Shown here: in pieces, positions 7,851 through 18,039 of the stretch | Layout: the number at the start of each line of letters is the position of its first letter | Position numbering within the stretch: position 1 is the stretch's first letter | Position numbers and translations under genes: made by a program | Notes under the pieces: generated by a model | Database searches by the model: none | What the model was told of the DNA's origin: nothing | The model's input: only the letters and a program-made list of their open reading frames with translations | NCBI RefSeq assembly: GCF_040702995.1 | Contig: NZ_CP159992.1 | Location: 1,079,501-1,143,500, forward strand | Reading direction: 5' to 3' | Source of the DNA: Paenibacillus sp. AN1007 | Lineage (GTDB): Bacteria > Bacillota > Bacilli > Paenibacillales > Paenibacillaceae | DNA: 64,000 nt

Positions 7851-9404
7851 ATGTTTATTAACCGAGCTGTTAGGAGATTTGGAGTTTCAATAGGGATTGT
7901 TGGTATATTTACATTTGCTCTACCTTCAGTGGGCTTGAGTATGCCGCTGCAGCCAACAACCCTTGATAAGGTAGAAGGTGATTATTATGTAACGTCTGCG
8001 ATTGAGAACATTCGCTGGGGGTCACTGCCTAATCGAGATAGCTCTCCTATTCTTACAGTACCATCAGGAAGTGCTGTAACATTTGACACGGTATCGCATG
8101 AGGGACTGATCGAGGATCAAGGGAGAAATCCAGTGGAGTACTTCGGCAAATTTGGTATCTCACCTGATGGAGTGTTGGATGATGCGAAGGTAATTGCGAC
8201 TTCTGAGATTAAACATGATTATGTAAAAGACGGACCTCATATTATCACTGGACCAGTAGCGGTTGAGGGAGCGATGCCAGGAGATGTCCTTAAAGTAGAA
8301 GTCCTTTCGCTGCAGACTCGAGTTCCCTATGGTGTTATTTCTAACCGTCATGGTAAAGGTGCCCTCCCTAACGAATTTCCAGAAAATACAGGTCCACAAG
8401 AGGGAGCTGGCGCGGCAAAACCGGAATTATATAATAATGTATCTATCTTTACGCCTATTGAAGAAATCAACGGCAATTGGTATGGTTTATTACCAACAAA
8501 AGCTGGCAAGAATGTACGTTTCCCAATTAACCCGTTTCTCGGTGTTATGGGGGTTGCGCCAAATACCAGTGAAGTTGTGAGTTCTATCCCGCCTATTGAA
8601 ACAGGAGGGAATATGGATATTAATGAGTTAGGTGTTGGTTCAACTATTTATTATCCGATTCAAGTTAAAGGCGGGCTATTCTATACTGGAGATCCACATT
8701 TTGCTCAAGGAGATGGAGAAGTAGCATTAACTGCATTGGAAGCATCCTTAAGAGGTACAGTTCGGTTAACAGTGTTAAAGAAAGGTGATCCATCAATACC
8801 ACATCGTGGAGAATTCACGCAGCCCTTTGCTGAAACAGAGGATTATTGGATCCCAATTGGACTGGATCCTGATTTGGATGAAGCCATGAAAGAATCAGTA
8901 CGTGAATCGATTCAATTTTTATCCGATAAGCTTGATATGGATAGAAGTGTGGCTTATGCATACCTATCGGCCGCAGCGGATTATGAAGTATCTCAGGTCG
9001 TAGACCGAACCAAAGGGGTTCATGGACTCATTCGAAAGACTGATTTTCTTGAATATGTTGACGCTGCAATGAATGTAGGTGGTACCTTAATCAAGCCGGT
9101 TGTTCATAACGATGAGTTCTACGTACCGATTCGAACCATTTCGGAGCTGTTGGGCGGAACAGTAGAATGGGATATTAAGACGCGTACAACGAAAATCAAA
9201 TTAGGTTCCAAAAATATAAATGCTCAAATTGGTTCAGATGTATATTCAATTAACAATAAATTAGTGTTTAATACTAAAGTACCTAAGCTTTTAAATGGCG
9301 AAACCGTAGTTCCAGTTTCTATTATTAATGAAATACTAGGTGCTTATGTAAACTGGACGACGATCGACAAGACCCTAACAGCAAATGTTTCGTTAAGTAA
9401 ATAG
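7851..9404 (+). CDS. Exported acetamidase/formamidase-like protein with C-terminal stalk domain
   Basis: 517 residues. An N-terminal signal peptide (VSIGIVGIFTFALPSVGLS) directs export. Residues about 40-330 match the FmdA/AmdA fold: SHEGLIEDQG, the GPVAVEGAMPGDVLKVEVL block, a GGNMDINELGVGSTIYYPI segment and GDPHFAQGDGEVALTALE with metal-binding-type His/Asp/Glu. The family hydrolyses short amides to ammonia. The last 110 residues (YVPIRTISELLGGTVEWD, VVPVSIINEILGAYVNW) are a copper-amine-oxidase N-terminal-like domain, used by Paenibacilli as a wall-associated module. An exported version with this tail is unusual because characterised members are mostly cytoplasmic. Ribosome binding site GAGGGGGGA precedes ATG. 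Confidence 0.82.
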   Translation: MFINRAVRRFGVSIGIVGIFTFALPSVGLSMPLQPTTLDKVEGDYYVTSAIENIRWGSLPNRDSSPILTVPSGSAVTFDTVSHEGLIEDQGRNPVEYFGKFGISPDGVLDDAKVIATSEIKHDYVKDGPHIITGPVAVEGAMPGDVLKVEVLSLQTRVPYGVISNRHGKGALPNEFPENTGPQEGAGAAKPELYNNVSIFTPIEEINGNWYGLLPTKAGKNVRFPINPFLGVMGVAPNTSEVVSSIPPIETGGNMDINELGVGSTIYYPIQVKGGLFYTGDPHFAQGDGEVALTALEASLRGTVRLTVLKKGDPSIPHRGEFTQPFAETEDYWIPIGLDPDLDEAMKESVRESIQFLSDKLDMDRSVAYAYLSAAADYEVSQVVDRTKGVHGLIRKTDFLEYVDAAMNVGGTLIKPVVHNDEFYVPIRTISELLGGTVEWDIKTRTTKIKLGSKNINAQIGSDVYSINNKLVFNTKVPKLLNGETVVPVSIINEILGAYVNWTTIDKTLTANVSLSK

Positions 9405-9423
9405 CAATAATGTTTCTTTATTC

Positions 9424-9456
9424 AACCGTGGTGGACAGGTCCATCACGGTTTTTGG
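9424..9456 (+). terminator. Terminator of the acetamidase-like gene
   Basis: AACCGTGGTGGAC pairs with the GTCCATCACGGTT side of a near-perfect hairpin followed by TTTTTGG. Confidence 0.85.
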
Positions 9457-9495
9457 TTATCATGAATCCAACAATAGAAGCGGGTTATTACCAAA

Positions 9496-9535
9496 AACCA
9501 CCCCTGTCCCGCAAAATTAAGGGAGAGGGGTGGTT
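9496..9535 (-). terminator. Terminator of the GH81 gene
   Basis: AACCACCCCTGTCCC and GGGAGAGGGGTGGTT form a 15-bp stem with one mismatch. On the minus strand it is followed by a T-run, 77 bp past the GH81 stop. Confidence 0.85.
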
Positions 9536-9612
9536 GGCTGCATGAACGATATTTAAATCTTAGATTCATGTTTTTTAATTCGCGCAAGATGGATGCTTTA
9601 TAATTCAGCGTA

Positions 9613-12600
9613 TCATCGGTACAGCTTCAACTCAGCAATAGACCACCACCATTCAGCATTGTCCGAAGTCAAAGCAATTTTGACATATCGTGCCTGCTGG
9701 TTCGTGAACATCGCGGAGATTAGAGGATCGGTTCCCAAAGCATCTGAAACTAAATTCCATTGCTCTCCATCCGTTGAAGTGAAGATTGTAAAACTACGGG
9801 CATAGTCATTCGTACTGCTGCCTGAGTCCATAGTTAACCGGCTAAAATTTTGGATGCTCCCCAAATCAATCTGAATCCACTGGTCTGTTTGCTGTCCGGA
9901 CGCAGAGGTCCAGCGTGTGTTCAGATCATCATCGAGCAGTGCGCTAACGTCTTCAGACGTGGAAGCTGTAACTGTCCAAGACGTCCGATCCAGTTCGGTA
10001 GGCAGCAGCTCATCCTGTTCTCCAGGTGTCCATGGCGTCTGATCAGAGGTATAAACCGCAATTTCAGATACAGACCACCAGTGAGAATCCGTTCCGGTCT
10101 GAACGATCTTGATATAGCGAGCCTCATGGGGAGCGAAAGCAATAGAAAGTACGGCATTTTCCCCTTCACCCGCAGCTGCAGCTTTACCCCAATCCATGCC
10201 ATCCAGTGAGGTGAATACTTCATAGCTGCGAGCATAATCCTCACTGCTATGAGCACTATCCAGTACAATCCGGTTCACCGTCTGTGAATGGCCCAGATCC
10301 AGCTGAAGCCACTCACCACCTATTTGTGTCTGACCGGAAGTCCAGCGTGTTTGGTCCGAGCCATCCAGTATCGCCGCTGCAGCTTCATCACCAGAAGACG
10401 CTGTGACGGACCATCCATCTGGCAGGAGACGTTTTTGTTTTCCTGTTCCATAGTGCTGAACGAACAACTCAGAAACCGACCACCATTGGTCGGATTCACC
10501 CGTCTGCATAATCTTCACATAACGGGCTTCCTGCTCAGGGAAGGTGATGGAGAGACGTCCTGTCACGCCTTCGCCTCCAGCAATAGATGTTCCCCAGTTC
10601 TGCCCGTCATCGGAAACGAAGATGCGATACTGTCGTGGATAGTCATCCTTGGCGTTCCCCGGGTCCAGTTCTACCGCATCAAAAAGACTCGTTTGCCCAA
10701 GATCAATCGTGATCCACTGTCCTTTGGATTGCTTTCTCCCGTTCGTCCATAACGTCTCGTTTTTTCCATCCAGCATATGAGCCGTGATATCCGTTCCTTG
10801 TGTGGAGGAAGCAGTCACGATCCAAGTTGACCGATCGGGCAGCGGGGCTGGATTTGGATGTTCAGGTGCTTGAGCCAATTTACCAAATCGGGCGAGCTTG
10901 AGTTCCGAGATGGACCACCAGCTGTCTGCGGGAGCAGTCAATACAATTTTAATATAACGTACACTCTGCATCCCCAAATCGACGGACATGCTCGGAGATG
11001 AGCCTGTTCCCTGTGCAATCGGCTTGCTCCAATTCTCATCGTCCTTCGAAACGTAAACTTCATACCCGTGGGCATAATCACCCCCGCTGCTGCCGGAGTT
11101 CATGAAAAGGGTGTCCATCATCTGCTCGCTGCCCAGATCAATATGGAGCCAGTCTCCAGGCTGCTGCGTTTGTCCAGATGACCAGCGGGTGGCCAAATCT
11201 CCATCAATCATGCGTTTCACTGCTTCCGAACTGGAAGAGGCGGTGATCGTCCATGCGCTGCGATCCAGATAAGTGACGCCTTGTGAAGCATCCGGCTGCT
11301 TAACTACCGTATGCTCCAATGGATTGACCTTCACTTGAGCCTTCGCATAGACGGCAGCCGAACCCAAAGCCCCGCTCGCATTAAAGAAGCGAACCGTCTT
11401 GGTGGTATCCGACGGATTCCAGATTTGTGCCGTGTAGACGCCATCCTTTTCGTAGACAGTTACTGCCGGAGAATCAGCCCAAATATCCATTGTACGTGTT
11501 CCTGTGGATGCCATACTATGCATGAACCAGTAGGCGTTAAAGACTTCGTTTTGCTGCATGTCTTTTGTATTCCATTTCGCAAGAGCAGCCTGCGGGTCCC
11601 CGATGGATTGGAAGGGCCAAATGATGTGCTGCCATGTGCGCTCCTGCTGACCACCAAGATCCTTGATCATCCCGTTGTATAGTGCGGCAGTATTCTTCGG
11701 ATCACGGCCGTAATAGGTCATCCACTCCGCCGGCGGCAGCCAGTGAATGCCGTAAATATGTTCTGCGTCGTTGGAGAAGTACGTGCCATACAGGTAAGCA
11801 CTGCCGTATACATGCCCTACGGTAGCGTGTTTGTATCCTTCCAGCCAGTTGTCCCCATCATAGTTGAACCAATACTGCTCGGCCGCTTTTTCTTCGGTGA
11901 CGAAGCCCCAGATGCCTGTATCACGATAGGCTTTATTCCCTGTTACTTCGCCCCACATATATTGTCCGACCCAACTGAACAGAGCTTCACCTGCCGCTTC
12001 CTGATTGTTTCCGCTGCGATTGTCGGCATAACCTCCTGCCCAGGAATGACCTGAATAAGGATCAAAATTACGCATCCATGGGAATTGATTGTCTGTACGC
12101 GAAGGATTGGCATAATCCCGGATCAGCAGTTCAACCATATCGCCATAATCTTCTACAAACGTTGGATCATACATGGCCAGCACCGCAGATGCAAAAACGT
12201 AATAGCCATACGTAAAATGATGATCCGTCAGTCCGGTGTTGACACCAAACCCGCTCCCATAAGGGAAGATCGTTCCCCATTGATCCGAGTAATAAAAATA
12301 ATAGGAGTGCAGACGTTCATCCGGTGAAAAGGTGTACCAGTCGGTCAAAATGGTTCTTAACAGGGACAGGTAGTGGTCCCGACGTTCGTGATCCCCAAGC
12401 TGATCGCTAATGAGCACACCCAGTGCAAGCGGATGAAGCTTTTTCCCCTGCCAGTATGGATCTTCGCTCATTAAATTACCCGACGTATCTGCATCAAGCT
12501 GATCCAGATAACTGATTAATTGCGCGCGTGAGTATGTCGGATCGTCCGGCTCTACAAATTGCGGAATAATACCGTAGAAACGATCCTTTGTCGTAAAGCT

Positions 12601-14586
12601 ATTGCCTTCGCTCACTTTCATCATCCCACGAATGGAAGGATACGTGAGCTCCGTGAGTGGAGTAGTTGCAAGTTTCCACTGATGAGGGAACAAAGCCATT
12701 AATGTGTTCGCAGAGAAGTTGGCACGCTTCGTTTGTGTAACGGAGCTGAAGGTCGTTGTAACTTGGGAAGTGCTCTCGTTATAGTCGTAATCGACCTTCG
12801 TATCCGTTACAAAAGCATAGGCATGCTGGTAATAGTATGCTAATTCTGATGCATTCGGCAGGGTGGCTAGCGATAAATAATTTTCGCCTGATCCCAGCTT
12901 GATCTTAAGTGTATTGCCAAGCTTTATAAATGTGGTTCCTTTAGGCGCATAAAGGCCGTAGTTTCTTGTAAAGGTTTGCGGCGAAGGAGCCCTGTCTTGA
13001 TTGGTGACTTCTACACCGATATGATCGCTTGTCCATGATTCCCCGTCCTGCAGCACAATCTCGCGGTCTTGATCATCAAAGAGACGTGTGATGTTCGGTG
13101 AACGGAGCAGGATCGTGTCCGGGTTCTCGAACGTGTTGTACAGGAAAGGGGAGCCTTTGACAAAGGTTGTGTTGACCTTCGCCGTGTCATCATCACTCAT
13201 GATGATGTTTGCGGAGTAATCCCCGTACCCTGCCACCTTGGTATTAACCTTGGCTGGGTTCATACTGCTTGTTGTCAGGATAAGGTCAGCTTCACCATCG
13301 GCATCCATAGAGCTGCCGTCAGCAGAAACGTATCCAGCACCAGGGTTCAAAATATGAAGCCCCTGCTTGGTGTATCGGTTTTTGAACGGCAGCGTGACCA
13401 GACTGTTTCCATCTCCTAAATCCGAAACAAGAATCGACTGCCACCAGTCATTAGATGGAATCGGGGCAGTGATGTCAGCTGTACGATTCTTTGGGTTTTT
13501 CGGCTGCAGCATTGTAATGTCGTTAATGGCATAACTGCCAGCCCCAACCTGTACTGAGCTCATCTCAGGGATAGCCGGAATGGTGTAGACCGGCTTTTCA
13601 TCACCTTGAATATACTCATATACATCAAAAGCATAGAGCGAATATCCGTTGGTTGTACCTCTGCCAAGCCCTGCGAACTTTACATATCTGGCTTCTGCAT
13701 ATACAGCAATGTCATCTCGTCCACCGTTACTGTGTATCTCCCGGTACAGCGTAGTCCACTGCTTTGCATCGTTGGATACCTGAATGTCATAAGCACGTCC
13801 AAACGCATTCTCCCATTGTAGAGAAATTTCTCCGATTTCATGACGCTTTCCAAGGTCCACAACAATCCATTCCTGATCCTTGTATATGGAAGACCAGCGT
13901 GTGCCTGGATCACCATCCGTCACATTGCGCGCCTCATAATTGCGTTTCTCCATTTTGGCCTTGTCTTCGGCGGAGCGGCTGGGTTCATCAATCTCTTCTG
14001 ATGATGCCATGACCGATTTACCCAGAGCGAGGTTGGCGGCAACCGGTTTTGGAGGAGAATTTGCTCCACCCGTTCCATAAACATCGAACGAGTAGAGAGA
14101 TACACCATAGGCTTGCTGTGCCCGTTCGTGGCTAAACAAACGCACATATCGTGCGTTGGCAGAAACCTCGACTTCCGTCAGACCGCCTTGGCCCTTCGTT
14201 GTGGAATATACTTGCTTCCAGTTCACCTCGTCATCTGATACTTCAAGGTCGAAGGCGGATGCATAAGCATTTTCCCACTCAATCGAGATATTCGAGATGG
14301 ACGCCGCTGCGCCCAAGTCAACATAGATCCACTGAGGGTCCTGCTGCCATACACTTTCCCATCGGGTATTTTTGTTTCCATCCACGGCATGATCGGCTGT
14401 ATTCCCGCCAAGGGATGAGGAACTATACACCGGTCTGTTCAGGGATAAGAGATATGACCCTTCTACTGCTGCGTTTGCTGCTTTGCTTGGCCAGAGTGGT
14501 ACACTGCTGATCAACAACAGCATAGATAACAGCAAGTTCACGCAGATGCTGCGCTTGTTTCGTTTGTGACTCGTTCGTCCCTTCAT
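9613..14586 (-). CDS. Secreted GH81 endo-beta-1,3-glucanase with six discoidin domains
   Basis: 1657-residue exported enzyme predicted to cleave beta-1,3-glucan of fungal walls or laminarin. Order: signal peptide (LLLSMLLLISSVPL ... SKAANA); two F5/8 type C (CBM32-like) domains, about 45-175 and 182-325; GH81 catalytic region, about 345-1090, opening PIPSNDWWQSILVSDLG and carrying NNQEAAGEALFSW, which aligns with the Glu-containing catalytic motif of the family; then four more discoidin repeats, each starting like DRSxWxVTAS and containing TRWxSG, WIxIDLG and ARYVKI. ATG 14586 is preferred because AAGGAG lies about 7 nt upstream; an ATG 63 bp further out has no site. Two N- and four C-terminal carbohydrate-binding modules is an unusually large set. 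Confidence 0.9.
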   Translation of the reverse strand: MKGRTSHKRNKRSICVNLLLSMLLLISSVPLWPSKAANAAVEGSYLLSLNRPVYSSSSLGGNTADHAVDGNKNTRWESVWQQDPQWIYVDLGAAASISNISIEWENAYASAFDLEVSDDEVNWKQVYSTTKGQGGLTEVEVSANARYVRLFSHERAQQAYGVSLYSFDVYGTGGANSPPKPVAANLALGKSVMASSEEIDEPSRSAEDKAKMEKRNYEARNVTDGDPGTRWSSIYKDQEWIVVDLGKRHEIGEISLQWENAFGRAYDIQVSNDAKQWTTLYREIHSNGGRDDIAVYAEARYVKFAGLGRGTTNGYSLYAFDVYEYIQGDEKPVYTIPAIPEMSSVQVGAGSYAINDITMLQPKNPKNRTADITAPIPSNDWWQSILVSDLGDGNSLVTLPFKNRYTKQGLHILNPGAGYVSADGSSMDADGEADLILTTSSMNPAKVNTKVAGYGDYSANIIMSDDDTAKVNTTFVKGSPFLYNTFENPDTILLRSPNITRLFDDQDREIVLQDGESWTSDHIGVEVTNQDRAPSPQTFTRNYGLYAPKGTTFIKLGNTLKIKLGSGENYLSLATLPNASELAYYYQHAYAFVTDTKVDYDYNESTSQVTTTFSSVTQTKRANFSANTLMALFPHQWKLATTPLTELTYPSIRGMMKVSEGNSFTTKDRFYGIIPQFVEPDDPTYSRAQLISYLDQLDADTSGNLMSEDPYWQGKKLHPLALGVLISDQLGDHERRDHYLSLLRTILTDWYTFSPDERLHSYYFYYSDQWGTIFPYGSGFGVNTGLTDHHFTYGYYVFASAVLAMYDPTFVEDYGDMVELLIRDYANPSRTDNQFPWMRNFDPYSGHSWAGGYADNRSGNNQEAAGEALFSWVGQYMWGEVTGNKAYRDTGIWGFVTEEKAAEQYWFNYDGDNWLEGYKHATVGHVYGSAYLYGTYFSNDAEHIYGIHWLPPAEWMTYYGRDPKNTAALYNGMIKDLGGQQERTWQHIIWPFQSIGDPQAALAKWNTKDMQQNEVFNAYWFMHSMASTGTRTMDIWADSPAVTVYEKDGVYTAQIWNPSDTTKTVRFFNASGALGSAAVYAKAQVKVNPLEHTVVKQPDASQGVTYLDRSAWTITASSSSEAVKRMIDGDLATRWSSGQTQQPGDWLHIDLGSEQMMDTLFMNSGSSGGDYAHGYEVYVSKDDENWSKPIAQGTGSSPSMSVDLGMQSVRYIKIVLTAPADSWWSISELKLARFGKLAQAPEHPNPAPLPDRSTWIVTASSTQGTDITAHMLDGKNETLWTNGRKQSKGQWITIDLGQTSLFDAVELDPGNAKDDYPRQYRIFVSDDGQNWGTSIAGGEGVTGRLSITFPEQEARYVKIMQTGESDQWWSVSELFVQHYGTGKQKRLLPDGWSVTASSGDEAAAAILDGSDQTRWTSGQTQIGGEWLQLDLGHSQTVNRIVLDSAHSSEDYARSYEVFTSLDGMDWGKAAAAGEGENAVLSIAFAPHEARYIKIVQTGTDSHWWSVSEIAVYTSDQTPWTPGEQDELLPTELDRTSWTVTASTSEDVSALLDDDLNTRWTSASGQQTDQWIQIDLGSIQNFSRLTMDSGSSTNDYARSFTIFTSTDGEQWNLVSDALGTDPLISAMFTNQQARYVKIALTSDNAEWWWSIAELKLYR

Positions 14587-15178
14587 ATCTTCTTCTCCTT
14601 TGTTAGCTCTTGTCTGTTCACAAGACAGAACTTTCTCTTTTCCTAACAACCTGTTATATGTATGATTCTGTTCTCCCGTGCCGCATTCCTGAGATCAATT
14701 TCAGAATGTAAACATGGGATATGCGGATGCTCATTTGTTGTATATCGATCATTTGGATTGGATTATAAAGCTTTTTTAAACGTTTTCGCAGAAAAAGAGA
14801 CATATGTCCTACAGGCGGAAAGCATGGTGTGCAACTATGAAATGCCGAATTGGGATTACGGTCTGATAGAGAGGGTTTGTTTACAGGGAAGTCAAAAAGC
14901 CCGTTTATCGCGAGCTTCAAGACTTTCTATAGGGGATCTGGCTGACAAATTTAGTTCTTGGTGCATTGGTTACTGGACGTTCGGCGAAAAACGTTTATAA
15001 TGAATACCAAAAAGCGGAAGAAATGTATCCAAGGGAGAGCAAAAGAGTCATAAAATTGACTGGGTACTATAAATAAAACCATGGAATGGTCCCCCTCTCA
15101 AACTTTTTGTATTCAGATGGGGATTCAGACTGATTGCTATGTCATCGAATCGAATAATAGTTTACTGGAGGAAATACA
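14587..15178. other. Intergenic region, 592 bp, no convincing gene
   Basis: Holds the 5' region of the GH81 gene (minus strand) and of the lipoprotein gene (plus strand). A plus-strand open run at about 14,940-15,075 reads like protein (GALVTGRSAKNVYNEY, KAEEMYPRESKRVIKLTG) but has a stop just upstream, no start with a ribosome binding site, and competing frames. It may be the tail of a decayed gene. Confidence 0.4.
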
Positions 15179-15862
15179 ATGAAACGTGTATATCTTTTAT
15201 TCTTATTAGTTATTGTATTTACTCTTAGTGCATGTCAAGAGACTGAACGTAATATGGGGATAAGTGAGGAATCAACTGCGGTTGCGGTAGGGGACAACCA
15301 TACCGAAAATGATGAGGTTTCAGATAGCTTATTGAGTGTGAATAAATCTAATGATTCATCTAATTTTTTGACTATAGAACCAAACAATCTGTCAACATTG
15401 GATTTCGAGAAAGCATATAAATTATGTACAGAGGCCTTATCAGGATATTATAAGTCCATCTGGAACGGAATTCAGATGGACGTCAGCAAATATATTGATA
15501 ATCCGAATCTTAAGCAGTATACGGAAAAAAAGATCACCTCACAACATAATCTGTTTCGCAAAAATAATCTTACCTCTAATCAAATAAAAGAAATCAAGAT
15601 TGGCGCTGAAAAAGTAGATTATGTTGAAGGTGACAACAGTTTTTTCTATCTAAAATTAAATGCACGTATTACGAAGGATGTAGGGAGCTATGCTGAACCT
15701 ACTGAATTTCTGGTACAAAATATGAATGGGAAATTAGTGATTGCAGACTGGTACACCTTTGGAAAGGATAGTTACGATTCCACTGTCCGAGGAGAAAATC
15801 AAAATATAAATAATCCATATATATGGAACGAAAGAGAATGGGTAGATAAAATTAAACAGTGA
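15179..15862 (+). CDS. Hypothetical lipoprotein
   Basis: 227 residues with a lipoprotein signal peptide and lipobox LSAC (Cys20), so exported and membrane-anchored. A Ser/Asn/Glu-rich linker (20-75) precedes a globular domain: YKLCTEALSGYYKSIWNG, then FFYLKLNARITKDVG and KLVIADWYTFGKDSYDSTVRG. The layout resembles NTF2-like or amidase-associated extracytoplasmic domains, but I cannot name the family. Ribosome binding site GGAGG precedes ATG; a terminator follows. Confidence 0.8.
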   Translation: MKRVYLLFLLVIVFTLSACQETERNMGISEESTAVAVGDNHTENDEVSDSLLSVNKSNDSSNFLTIEPNNLSTLDFEKAYKLCTEALSGYYKSIWNGIQMDVSKYIDNPNLKQYTEKKITSQHNLFRKNNLTSNQIKEIKIGAEKVDYVEGDNSFFYLKLNARITKDVGSYAEPTEFLVQNMNGKLVIADWYTFGKDSYDSTVRGENQNINNPYIWNEREWVDKIKQ

Positions 15863-15899
15863 ATAATACTCATCTATTATTATCAAACCTTACTACAGA

Positions 15900-15927
15900 A
15901 GCCCTTGTTAGTGGGCTTTTTTTGTTT
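15900..15927 (+). terminator. Rho-independent terminator
   Basis: AGCCC, 8-nt loop, GGGCT, then TTTTTTTG, 38 bp after the lipoprotein stop. Confidence 0.85.
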
Positions 15928-16117
15928 TTCTAAAAAAAGCATAAATTTTGTTAACCTTATATAACCTTTTGATGTACTTGTTTATCTAAAAGCTATATAG
16001 AGTCTTTAAAAGGAGATGTTCCTGCTCATCCCTCGATTGTGATTGTACAAGCATAGTAAAATGCCGCCTGAAGCTTTTAGACTCCATGCGGCCATCGCCC
16101 AATTTATACATTCAAGC

Positions 16118-16963
16118 TTAAGTCGAGCTATCATCCCCCGTCTCCACCGAATTCTCCTCATAACTAATCCAGTCGCTCCAGCTTCCGGAATACAGCTTCA
16201 CATTCGAGTACCCCGCTTCTTCCAGCGCAATCACGTTCGGGCAGGCGGAAACACCGGAACCGCAGTACACGATAATGGAATCATCTTTCTCCAGCTTCGC
16301 GAACCGCTCCTCCAACGCTTCAACACCAGACCAGCGACCATCTTTACCAAGCACGTCTTTCCAAAAATAGTTCACCGCTCCCGGAATATGTCCGGCCTTG
16401 GCATCGATCGGTTCCTCCAGCCCCGCATAACGGCGGGCATCACGGGAGTCGATGAGCACGGCGCTGCCGCTGTCTGATGCTTGCTGCACATCCGTAACAC
16501 CTGCCAGCATTTGCGGTTGCAGCTTCACGTCAAATGAAGACGGAATCTGTACCGGTACGTCCGTTGTCACCGGGAACTTGGCGTTTTGCCAAGCGGTGAA
16601 ACCTTCGTCCATAACATATACTTGTTCATGACCCATATAACGCAGCAGCCACCACAGACGCGAGGCGTTCATACCGCCTTGATCGTCATAAGCAACAATC
16701 CGACTATTGGAGCCGATGCCAGCTTTGGAGAGACGACTTGCGAGCACAGCCGGATCAGGGAGCGGATGGCGCCCGCCATGCTCGGTTACTGGGGCAGAGA
16801 GATCCTTTTCGAGATCAAGGTAAACGGCCCCCGGAATATGTCCAGTTTCATAAGCGAGCCGCCCGGCATCGGGCTGTCCCAGCAGGAAACGGCAATCTGC
16901 GATGACGACATCTGGTTCGTACATTCTGGCGAGCAGCCAGCGCATGGATACAATATTTTTCAT
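16118..16963 (-). CDS. Two-domain sulfurtransferase (rhodanese / 3-mercaptopyruvate type)
   Basis: 281 residues, the usual length for tandem rhodanese proteins. The first, inactive domain contains GHIPGAVYLDLEKDL and IVAYDDQGGMNASRLWWLL. The second contains GHIPGAVNYFWKDVL and the active-site loop YCGSGVSACPNVIAL, with Cys as sulfur acceptor. It moves sulfane sulfur from thiosulfate or mercaptopyruvate to a thiophilic acceptor; the CGSGVSA loop matches the YnjE/SseA-like group but does not fix the donor. AAGGCGG precedes ATG. A fragment of a second copy lies at 7566-7613. Confidence 0.92.
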   Translation of the reverse strand: MKNIVSMRWLLARMYEPDVVIADCRFLLGQPDAGRLAYETGHIPGAVYLDLEKDLSAPVTEHGGRHPLPDPAVLASRLSKAGIGSNSRIVAYDDQGGMNASRLWWLLRYMGHEQVYVMDEGFTAWQNAKFPVTTDVPVQIPSSFDVKLQPQMLAGVTDVQQASDSGSAVLIDSRDARRYAGLEEPIDAKAGHIPGAVNYFWKDVLGKDGRWSGVEALEERFAKLEKDDSIIVYCGSGVSACPNVIALEEAGYSNVKLYSGSWSDWISYEENSVETGDDSST

Positions 16964-17094
16964 AACAACACACCGCCTTCATATGTAATAAGCTGTACTC
17001 AATGCAGCCGGAGTCTGCTTCATGCGCGCCCCGGTGTTTGTTTATCCATCCATATCATTTTCTTAGAAAATAAAGTTAAATCAATGAAAAGCTG

Positions 17095-18039
17095 TTATAC
17101 TATTTTAGGTTCAACAGGACCTGAAGCCGTGATGGGCGCATCAGCCGGAATGGGCTGGGGTTTGGTTTTGCCGTAACGAATGAAGACCCATACGCCGAAC
17201 AGGATGACGACACCAGCTGACATTTGAAGTGTGCTCAGTGACTCTCCCAGAAGTACCCAAGCCAACAGGGATGAGAATACAGGTTCTCCGAGAACACCCA
17301 TCGATACAGTCGTCGCGTTCATATACTGCAGCAGCCAGTTAAATAGATAATGTCCGAAGATCGTAGGTACGATAGCAAGCAGCAGGAAGATCCCCCATTC
17401 TGAAGCCGCATAACCCCCGAACGGATGACCCATGGCCAGATTGTAAACGGCGAACGTACAGGCTGCGACGAGAAACACCCAGAAATTATATGAAAATGCA
17501 CTGAGTCCTGTTCGCAAAAATTGACCCAAAAGCATATGCACAGCTACCGCCATCGTGCCGAGCAAGGATAGAATGTCCCCCTGCAGCGCAGTGCCTGCCA
17601 CCTGGAAATCTCCAGCACCAATGATGATGGACCCTAGCAGAGCAATACCCATACCAATGAGCATCATGCGGTTGATTTTGGCTTTGAACAGCCATACCGA
17701 ACCTGCGAGAATCAGAATGGGCTCCAGAGCAAGGATCACAGTGGAACTTGCGACACTGGTCAATCTGAGCGATCCCATCCAGAGCAGAAAATGCAGGGCC
17801 AGCATCACGCCGGAAGCGATCAGTAAGATCCACTGGCGGAAATTCAGGCGCATCATCTCATGTCTGTGCGGCCAGATGAACGGAAGCATAAGCAGATTGG
17901 TTAAAAACAAGCGATACATGGCAACGACCGCAACATCTGCGTCAGACCAGCGTACAAAAATAGAGGAGAATGAAATTGCAATTATGCCGACAACAAATAA
18001 CACATAAATGGATCTGCCGGCACGGTTCAGGCTTGTCAT
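17095..18039 (-). CDS. EamA/DMT-family permease
   Basis: 314 residues with ten hydrophobic segments in two repeats. EamA marks include IAISFSSIFVRWSD, SLRLTSVASSTVILALEPILI in the first half and YMNATTVSMGVLGEPVFSSL, LLAWVLLGESL in the second. Such permeases move metabolites or amino acids across the membrane; the substrate cannot be told. ATG 18039 has AAAGGAG 8 nt upstream; the longer in-frame start at 18072 does not. It lies 131 bp before the sulfurtransferase on the same strand. Confidence 0.88.
   Translation of the reverse strand: MTSLNRAGRSIYVLFVVGIIAISFSSIFVRWSDADVAVVAMYRLFLTNLLMLPFIWPHRHEMMRLNFRQWILLIASGVMLALHFLLWMGSLRLTSVASSTVILALEPILILAGSVWLFKAKINRMMLIGMGIALLGSIIIGAGDFQVAGTALQGDILSLLGTMAVAVHMLLGQFLRTGLSAFSYNFWVFLVAACTFAVYNLAMGHPFGGYAASEWGIFLLLAIVPTIFGHYLFNWLLQYMNATTVSMGVLGEPVFSSLLAWVLLGESLSTLQMSAGVVILFGVWVFIRYGKTKPQPIPADAPITASGPVEPKIV

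Noticed and set aside
9850..14510. Several plus-strand open frames of 100-154 codons across the GH81 gene
   Set aside because: All are shadows of one long, well-supported minus-strand gene; none has a family motif or ribosome binding site.
14662..15000. 112-codon plus-strand frame in the gap after GH81
   Set aside because: Composition is not protein-like, no ribosome binding site; another frame in the same place reads better but is broken.
16043..16477. 144-codon plus-strand frame
   Set aside because: Antisense shadow of the sulfurtransferase 3' half.
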